46,065 nt of DNA from Bacteroidota bacterium (lineage in GTDB: Bacteria > Bacteroidota > Ignavibacteria > UBA10030 > UBA8401): assembly GCA_021796215.1 (NCBI GenBank), contig JAJYOK010000024.1, forward strand, positions 1 through 46,065, given 5' to 3'. Positions 42,701 to 46,065 of the stretch are shown here, piece by piece. Each line of letters opens with the position of its first letter. The first letter of the stretch is position 1. Position numbers and translations under genes: made by a program. The notes beneath the pieces are model-generated. The model saw nothing but the letters and a program-made list of their open reading frames with translations, was not told the DNA's origin and did no database searches.

Positions 42701-43010
42701 CAGAGACATATCCTAACATCCTCGCCGTAACTGTGTACACGCCCGGCGGAACGTTCAAAATAAAATAGTAACCGTCAACATCGGTAGCTCCTCCCATCTG
42801 GCGGCTCAACGGGGCTTCGCTTCCATCCGAAAGCAAAATGCTCGTCACCATCACATTCGCGCCCGGCAATGCTTCCTGAGTCCCGCGGTCAACAACGCGG
42901 CCCGTAATTTTTCCGTTACCGGCAATGGCGGCATTGATGAAAATAAAAATACTGATTGCTGCAACGAGGAAGGGTTTGCGATAGGCGAACAAAATAGTCT
43001 GGCGTTTCAT
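39774..43010 (-). CDS. SusC-like TonB-dependent receptor with carboxypeptidase-regulatory N-domain
   Basis: Outer-membrane receptor of about 1078 residues. A signal peptide precedes a carboxypeptidase-regulatory-like domain (GKITGRVVDRGTQEALPGANVMVTS, DVDGYYFILNVPPGVYTVTARMLGY). The plug follows (VDELVGKLQGIELVDNNQGHGLSIRGG ... MTGGFQAKYGGIQSGIVNAITKEG), then the 22-strand barrel rich in Tyr and Trp, ending GVKVDL. It should take up an oligomer in a TonB-driven manner. Coupling to a GH18 gene suggests chitooligosaccharides. No SusD-type lipoprotein is encoded beside it. The ATG at 43010 is preferred over an extension to 43049. Confidence 0.9.
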   Translation of the reverse strand: MKRQTILFAYRKPFLVAAISIFIFINAAIAGNGKITGRVVDRGTQEALPGANVMVTSILLSDGSEAPLSRQMGGATDVDGYYFILNVPPGVYTVTARMLGYVSVVEKMVRVEADRTITLNFSLEQGAIQMSGVEVVYRPNVIKADVASTQEVIHAQTIQEAPMTRVDELVGKLQGIELVDNNQGHGLSIRGGAIRETDVRLDDISLQDPRSENSYLSFNSTTIQELQVMTGGFQAKYGGIQSGIVNAITKEGNREKYTLSLNYNMTAGGQQKFFGTNPWSDQSMIYQVFAGKYAMRGIRTHGDSLAVPSEFWGFKGWADGKKQGNFYRYNTGNFSAPYIQFPAGFIPLTQLDSTQRMEIWKLQHPQYAIATRPDYYFEGSLTGPVPGGSIPLLGDYFGRTTFLLGVKYEDTQFAYPIGDRNNYLDWNVQLKLTTEVASADKLTIEGMFANVSTLNTGRASNFSGALQENSSSFGFLTNTQSSVEQQALLIGGGSFPQIYNLSRMQLYDQRYIIGGAKYTHTISPTAFYTLSTHFQYNAPRLSSYSLDTSQVSSWYYMVGDTVYTTPQPGAIKIMKIPAGGSPNASTNYSPDVLNMFSLAGGPQRIDSSYTWVGQVNGDFVWQFDRHNQFEAGFTMEMTRFHVYSGTWLQSQTSWTPDLWQYYNVTPLTGGIYLQDKLEFEGMIANLGVRVDYWNPNKDGFAVTNPPSPAYTAFYNDVYSNLPGSFGSYQRWLAYENMIASPPGWPTVPGKAQMPVSPRLSVSFPITESSKLYFNYGHFYQRPPVSFLYDLALYPAAATVPTPNLSMGKTISYEFGYEQSFLENFLATVSFYYKDVRNQPLSQTYIDYYHDNNVTQYVPDGYNIVEGLEMRLDRTMGRFVTFWANYDYMLQSYGQSGLAAIYENQLEASDALRSANLATTIPRPRAHVDLNLHTPPDWSMAFSSWYLDLLFDWRSGGKMLWNPQEPDIKKQEWVEVVDYTNLDLRLAKTLSISTINFQFILTVQNVLNEKRLDIGNMTPNQLDAYKNSLHLPFNSGDMKGNDKWGDIPSASKSYIDVGWWTAPIFLNPRRILFGVKVDL

Positions 43011-43134
43011 AGCACATCCTATTAAAAATGGTGAAGTTGAAAACCGCACCTCAATGTGTGCGACATGGTGCAGCTTATTTCAAACTGTGATGGGAGGGTG
43101 AAATAGTGAGTAGTTCAGTACGGGCAGAAATTAA

Positions 43135-43160
43135 AAAGGCATGATACTAATATCATGCCG
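43135..43160 (-). terminator. Rho-independent terminator of the btuB-like gene
   Basis: On the minus strand GGCATGATA and TATCATGCC form a 9-bp stem around a 4-nt loop, followed by TTTTTAATTT. It lies about 135 bp downstream of the btuB-like stop and separates that unit from the SusC-like receptor. The stem is almost a perfect palindrome, so an operator is an alternative. Confidence 0.75.
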
Positions 43161-43294
43161 TGAGAAGGTTCAATTTTTGTCTGCCTTCGACTCACGAGAT
43201 ATGGAGTACCCATCACTCGATACGTCTGTTTTTCTGTTGCAAGTATAGAAAATATTTACCCGTTTGTCAAGTACTTTTTTTGAAAAATCGGTTC

Positions 43295-45256
43295 TCATTT
43301 AATATTTACCTTGACACCTGCATACGCTGTTCTACCCGGAGTTCCGAAGCCATACACTTCCTCATATTTTGCATTGAGCAGATTTTCAATTCTCCCATAT
43401 AATTTAAAGTTTTCCGAAACTTTGTACGATGCAGAAACGCCCATAAGCGTGTATGCGTCAAGCTGAACTCTCGCAGCAGAAAAAGAAGAATAATCCACGT
43501 ACACATCATATCTCGTTCCAACGTAAACAGCATTCAAGTTCACATTTAAATCGTCCGAAAAATTATAGTTCAATCCGAGCGATGCACTCTGCTTCGGCCT
43601 TCGAACCAATTGCAAATTCTCATACTGGGAACCCGAAGTTTTATCCAACGCATTTGTCAGAGTGTAACTCGCGCTTGCTCTTAATGATTCATTTATCATC
43701 GCAGTAAAAGAAATCTCGATTCCGTCCGTTTGCGCCTTGCCGATGTTAATGGTTCTGAAGTTGTTGTCGTAGCCGAACATATCGGTAAAAATATTATTGA
43801 AATATGTCACGCCAAACAATGAACTGTAATTAAACAGATATTGCTCAACTCCAGCTTCCCATCCGGTGCTTCGTTCGCTTTTCAAATTTAAGTTCCCGTA
43901 CAACGGGTCGTACAAGTCAACAAGCGTCGGCGCTTTGAAGCCGGTGCCGTACGTCGCCTTGAGTTTTGTTCCGGTATTTTTGAAAAGATACGCCTGAGTA
44001 ATTCTAAACGTCGCTGCTGAACCTCGTTTGCCGTAGTTGTCATATCTGATTCCGACTGTAGTAAAAGCATCTTCAAGGATATTAATTTGGTCTTGAAGAT
44101 AACTTGAAAATGAGTTCACACTCACCAAGGGCAAGTGTGATGCGAAATTGAGGTAAGGCATTGATGAAAGAGAAAAATAGTCGGAAGACGAGCTTTGCTT
44201 AGCAGCTTCTAATCCAAGCGTCAATAAGTTTTGCGGGAAAACGCTGAAATTATTTTCCCAATCAAACTGATAAAAATTTCCCGAGTAAAAGCTTCTCGAC
44301 GATGCCGGATTGTTTAGAGTCGAATCGTAACTGTATCTTCGTAAATTTCTCATGAACGATACGCCTACCTTCTGCTGCCATGCACCTTGAAAAGAATTGA
44401 TATTTGCTTCTCCGCGATATTCGCCCTGTTCATGATAGCCGAAGTATGTTGGGTCATCGCCTAGCGGACCTCCATGTTGCGCAATTCCGGCTTTCCCCTT
44501 GTTGAATGCGGCAAAAAAATTGAGTCCGACCTTACTATTAATTTCGTAGCCCGCGTTGGAAGAAAAATTATAGTACTGGTAGCCGCTCTTCACCGTGTTT
44601 CCGAATTTTTGATCTGCCGGAGGAATCCCGTCGGACTTCGTTTTGCTCAGCGTTACTGAGTAATCAGTGCTGCCGCTTTTACCGCTTGCACCGACAAGCC
44701 CTTTGTACGTTCCTAAGGAGCCGCCCTCCGCATTTGCAAAATAATTCGACGCGTTGGCGGCTCGCCGGGTAATAATATTGATAACACCTGCGGTTGCATC
44801 AGAACCGTACAGTGTGCTTTGCGGTCCGCGAAGAATTTCTATCCGTTCAATATTATCCAGAGGCACCGATGAAAAATCGAAGGAATTGCCGGGGTCGTCC
44901 GGCATATTCATTTTGACTCCGTTCATTTCGACAAGCACCTGATCCGGATTCGCACCGCGCATATAGACTTGAGCTAATTGCCCGGGACCACCGCCTTGCG
45001 TTACAATTAAACCGTATTGCCCCTTCAACAAATCAAGCATATCGGTTTTATTTGATGCGGCGATTTCAGCAGAATCAATCACACTGATTGAGCTTGCGAC
45101 TTCTATCGAAGAGGTTTTTGTTCTCGTTGCAGAGACAACAATTTCTGAGAGGTTGTAGATTTTTGAGGAATCGGAAACGGAGACAGTCTGAGAATGCGCT
45201 GACGGCAAAAAAAGAAAGCTCAGAACAGAAAGCGAAGCAAAAAAAATCTTTTTCAT
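43295..45256 (-). CDS. btuB: TonB-dependent vitamin B12 receptor (BtuB-like)
   Basis: Outer-membrane cobalamin receptor of 653 residues. Signal peptide 1-22, then a TonB-box region (SEIVVSATRT) and a plug domain with QVYMRGANPDQVLVEMNGVKMNMPDDP and ERIEILRGPQSTLYGSDATAGVINIIT. The 22-strand barrel ends RIENLLNAKYEEVYGFGTPGRTAYAGVKVNIK, the classical C-terminal signature of BtuB-class receptors. The cobalamin riboswitch upstream makes B12 or a corrinoid the likely ligand. AAGGAG lies eight bases before the ATG. Confidence 0.92.
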   Translation of the reverse strand: MKKIFFASLSVLSFLFLPSAHSQTVSVSDSSKIYNLSEIVVSATRTKTSSIEVASSISVIDSAEIAASNKTDMLDLLKGQYGLIVTQGGGPGQLAQVYMRGANPDQVLVEMNGVKMNMPDDPGNSFDFSSVPLDNIERIEILRGPQSTLYGSDATAGVINIITRRAANASNYFANAEGGSLGTYKGLVGASGKSGSTDYSVTLSKTKSDGIPPADQKFGNTVKSGYQYYNFSSNAGYEINSKVGLNFFAAFNKGKAGIAQHGGPLGDDPTYFGYHEQGEYRGEANINSFQGAWQQKVGVSFMRNLRRYSYDSTLNNPASSRSFYSGNFYQFDWENNFSVFPQNLLTLGLEAAKQSSSSDYFSLSSMPYLNFASHLPLVSVNSFSSYLQDQINILEDAFTTVGIRYDNYGKRGSAATFRITQAYLFKNTGTKLKATYGTGFKAPTLVDLYDPLYGNLNLKSERSTGWEAGVEQYLFNYSSLFGVTYFNNIFTDMFGYDNNFRTINIGKAQTDGIEISFTAMINESLRASASYTLTNALDKTSGSQYENLQLVRRPKQSASLGLNYNFSDDLNVNLNAVYVGTRYDVYVDYSSFSAARVQLDAYTLMGVSASYKVSENFKLYGRIENLLNAKYEEVYGFGTPGRTAYAGVKVNIK

Positions 45257-45278
45257 CGAAGTTACTCCTTATGTTTTA

Positions 45279-45311
45279 AGATGGACTCCACCTAAGAGGT
45301 GGAGTCCATCT
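45279..45311 (-). promoter_or_regulatory. 15-bp perfect hairpin just before the btuB ribosome binding site
   Basis: AGATGGACTCCACCT (45279-45293) and AGGTGGAGTCCATCT (45297-45311) pair perfectly around a 3-nt loop. On the transcript the hairpin ends about 12 nt before AAGGAG. It is not followed by a T-run, so it is not a standard terminator. It may be a translational control element or an RNA stabiliser. Confidence 0.6.
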
Positions 45312-45362
45312 GGTTGTGGATAGTAACTTCGCCGGGAGTTATGTAGAAGGGATACTTCTTTT

Positions 45363-45448
45363 CCCGCCATGTGCGGGATGAGCCTGCGGCTCACATCGAA
45401 CCTCACCTTGCGAAGGTTTGAGCCAGAGGCTCATCCGCCTTGCGGCGG
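45363..45448 (-). repeat. Array of five short hairpins between riboswitch and btuB
   Basis: Consecutive small palindromes with 2-5-nt loops occupy this stretch: CCCGC/GCGGG (45363-45377), TGAGCC/GGCTCA (45379-45393), ACCTT/AAGGT (45405-45417), GAGCC/GGCTC (45420-45432) and CCGCC/GGCGG (45435-45448). They resemble clustered intergenic palindromes, and no T-run is attached. Confidence 0.65.
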
Positions 45449-45473
45449 AGATTATTTTTATTTTACGGCAGGT

Positions 45474-45645
45474 CTCCTGGCTTCGTGCATTCAGCAGCGC
45501 CTTCCCATCCGACCAAAAAAAATCAGGACAGTGGCATTTCGCTGCTGCTTTCGCACATCACAGTTGCGCGGCAGCTCCGGAATCACACCGGACTTCCCTA
45601 TTCTTTCCCAATGCGCTAATAGACAACATCGGGAACACCGTAAAA
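45474..45645 (-). promoter_or_regulatory. Cobalamin (AdoCbl) riboswitch
   Basis: Minus-strand RNA with the conserved core in order: GGGAA, GTCCGGTGTGATTCCGG, AGCTGCCGCGCAACTGTGAT, GCCACTG, GGGAAGGCGCTGCTGAATGC and the B12 box AGCCAGGAGACCTGCC (45477-45492). It precedes the BtuB-like receptor gene, so B12 should repress uptake. The expression platform is not obvious: about 220 nt with several hairpins separate the aptamer from the start codon, and no terminator is seen, which favours translational control. End points are approximate. Confidence 0.96.
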
Positions 45646-45703
45646 GTTGTAAAAGAACTTTTGCGCCAGAGCGCATCAGCCTTTGGCTGATTAAATTATT
45701 CCG

Positions 45704-46065
45704 TTAAGAATGAACAACAGGCGCTTCATCTGCCTGAAACTTTTTCATCGCAAACAAAACCAGTTCATACAAACCGAACAATACTGCAACAAAGAAAACA
45801 TCGCCTTCAACTGTGCCGCGGAAAAACGGAATCGCCGCTGTGTAACATTCGGCTAAACCTGCAAACGATTTCGGATACATCGAAGCTGGCACTGCCCACA
45901 CGCCGAAGTTTGTCACGACAAAAAAGAGAATCGATCCGGTCAGTGTACCTCCGAGAATAAACAGCGGATTCTTGTGATTCTTCAGCCATAAGCCGATGAC
46001 TGCAATAAGAAGAAAACTTCCGTACACCCAAATCATTTCGGTGTAGAAGCCGAGAAAATAATCGC
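45704..46065 (-). CDS. DUF6580-type (ECF S-component-like) membrane protein, 5' end outside window
   Basis: The C-terminal about 120 residues of a multi-span inner-membrane protein. The frame continues to the window edge through DYFLGFYTEMIWVYGSF, so the apparent ATG at 46036 is internal. The conserved TGSILFFVVTNFGVWAVPASMYP and AIPFFRGTVEGDVFFVAVLFGLYE blocks match the DUF6580 family, which resembles ECF transporter substrate-binding components. Its position immediately upstream of a B12 riboswitch and btuB suggests a part in cobalamin or precursor uptake. Family assignment is from memory of the pattern. Confidence 0.7.
   Translation of the reverse strand, partial: DYFLGFYTEMIWVYGSFLLIAVIGLWLKNHKNPLFILGGTLTGSILFFVVTNFGVWAVPASMYPKSFAGLAECYTAAIPFFRGTVEGDVFFVAVLFGLYELVLFAMKKFQADEAPVVHS

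Noticed and set aside
1-46065. tRNA, tmRNA, rRNA or CRISPR array
   Set aside because: Reading both strands I found no T-loop/acceptor patterns, rRNA cores or regularly spaced repeats; apart from rnpB, the leader unit and the riboswitch no RNA element is supported.

Overview
This window comes from a Gram-negative bacterium, most likely of the Ignavibacteria/Bacteroidota-Chlorobiota lineage. The main evidence is type IX secretion (T9SS) C-terminal sorting tails on secreted proteins, one of which carries the stretch NFPNPFNPSTTIEYQLP, together with a PorV/PorQ-type outer-membrane protein. A SusC-like TonB receptor, paired TatA genes, a split purS/purQ pair and a compact gene order point the same way. 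Promoter-like sequences in front of psd and the Nif3-like gene look like ordinary sigma-70 -35/-10 boxes rather than the -33/-7 boxes of classical Bacteroidetes. Everything is read from sequence alone, and species-level placement is not possible.

Layout. Positions 1-3816 (minus strand) hold a housekeeping run: psd, pssA, purS, purQ, two tatA genes and the N-terminal half of gatA, with a good promoter at 3868-3896. Positions 3964-4151 hold a promoter, a 41-codon basic ORF and a strong intrinsic terminator placed directly at the start codon of a Nif3-family gene. This is either an attenuating leader or a small RNA. Positions 4151-11448 (plus strand) carry the Nif3-like gene, a coiled-coil/zinc-ribbon protein, the RNase P RNA, recJ, a frameshifted four-helix-bundle (23S rRNA intervening-sequence) pseudogene, yebC, ruvC, ruvA and a small NTF2-like lipoprotein. 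A GNAT acetyltransferase follows to 12026.

Positions 12029-17235 (minus) encode a GT2 polysaccharide synthase. It is preceded by a 1313-residue envelope protein that combines a DUF2334 deacetylase-like domain with a glycoside-hydrolase-like barrel. Together they resemble a PgaB/PgaC- or PelA-like exopolysaccharide unit in an unusual format. Positions 17401-21600 are accessory DNA: a tiny membrane protein, a beta-propeller lipoprotein, a 40-residue lipoprotein, an M50-like membrane protein and a stand-alone SIR2 protein. The last two are framed by integron attC-like core sites and share a 16-bp direct repeat, so they may be captured cassettes.

Positions 22104-43010 are a run of about 21 kb on one strand that reads as an amino-sugar (chitin/peptidoglycan) scavenging locus. 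In transcription order it holds: SusC-like receptor, GH18 chitinase with T9SS tail, a large T9SS cargo protein, PorV-like protein, two double-GNAT paralogues flanking a PIG-L deacetylase, a GH51-like protein whose nucleophile position is Gly, a HGSNAT-like membrane acetyltransferase, a NamZ exo-muramidase, an SSS symporter with a 44-residue accessory peptide, a REP-associated transposase with its palindromes, a second SGLT-like symporter and a serine hydrolase. Positions 43295-46065 are a B12 uptake unit: a BtuB-like receptor under a textbook cobalamin riboswitch, followed by a chain of hairpins, with a truncated DUF6580 membrane protein upstream.
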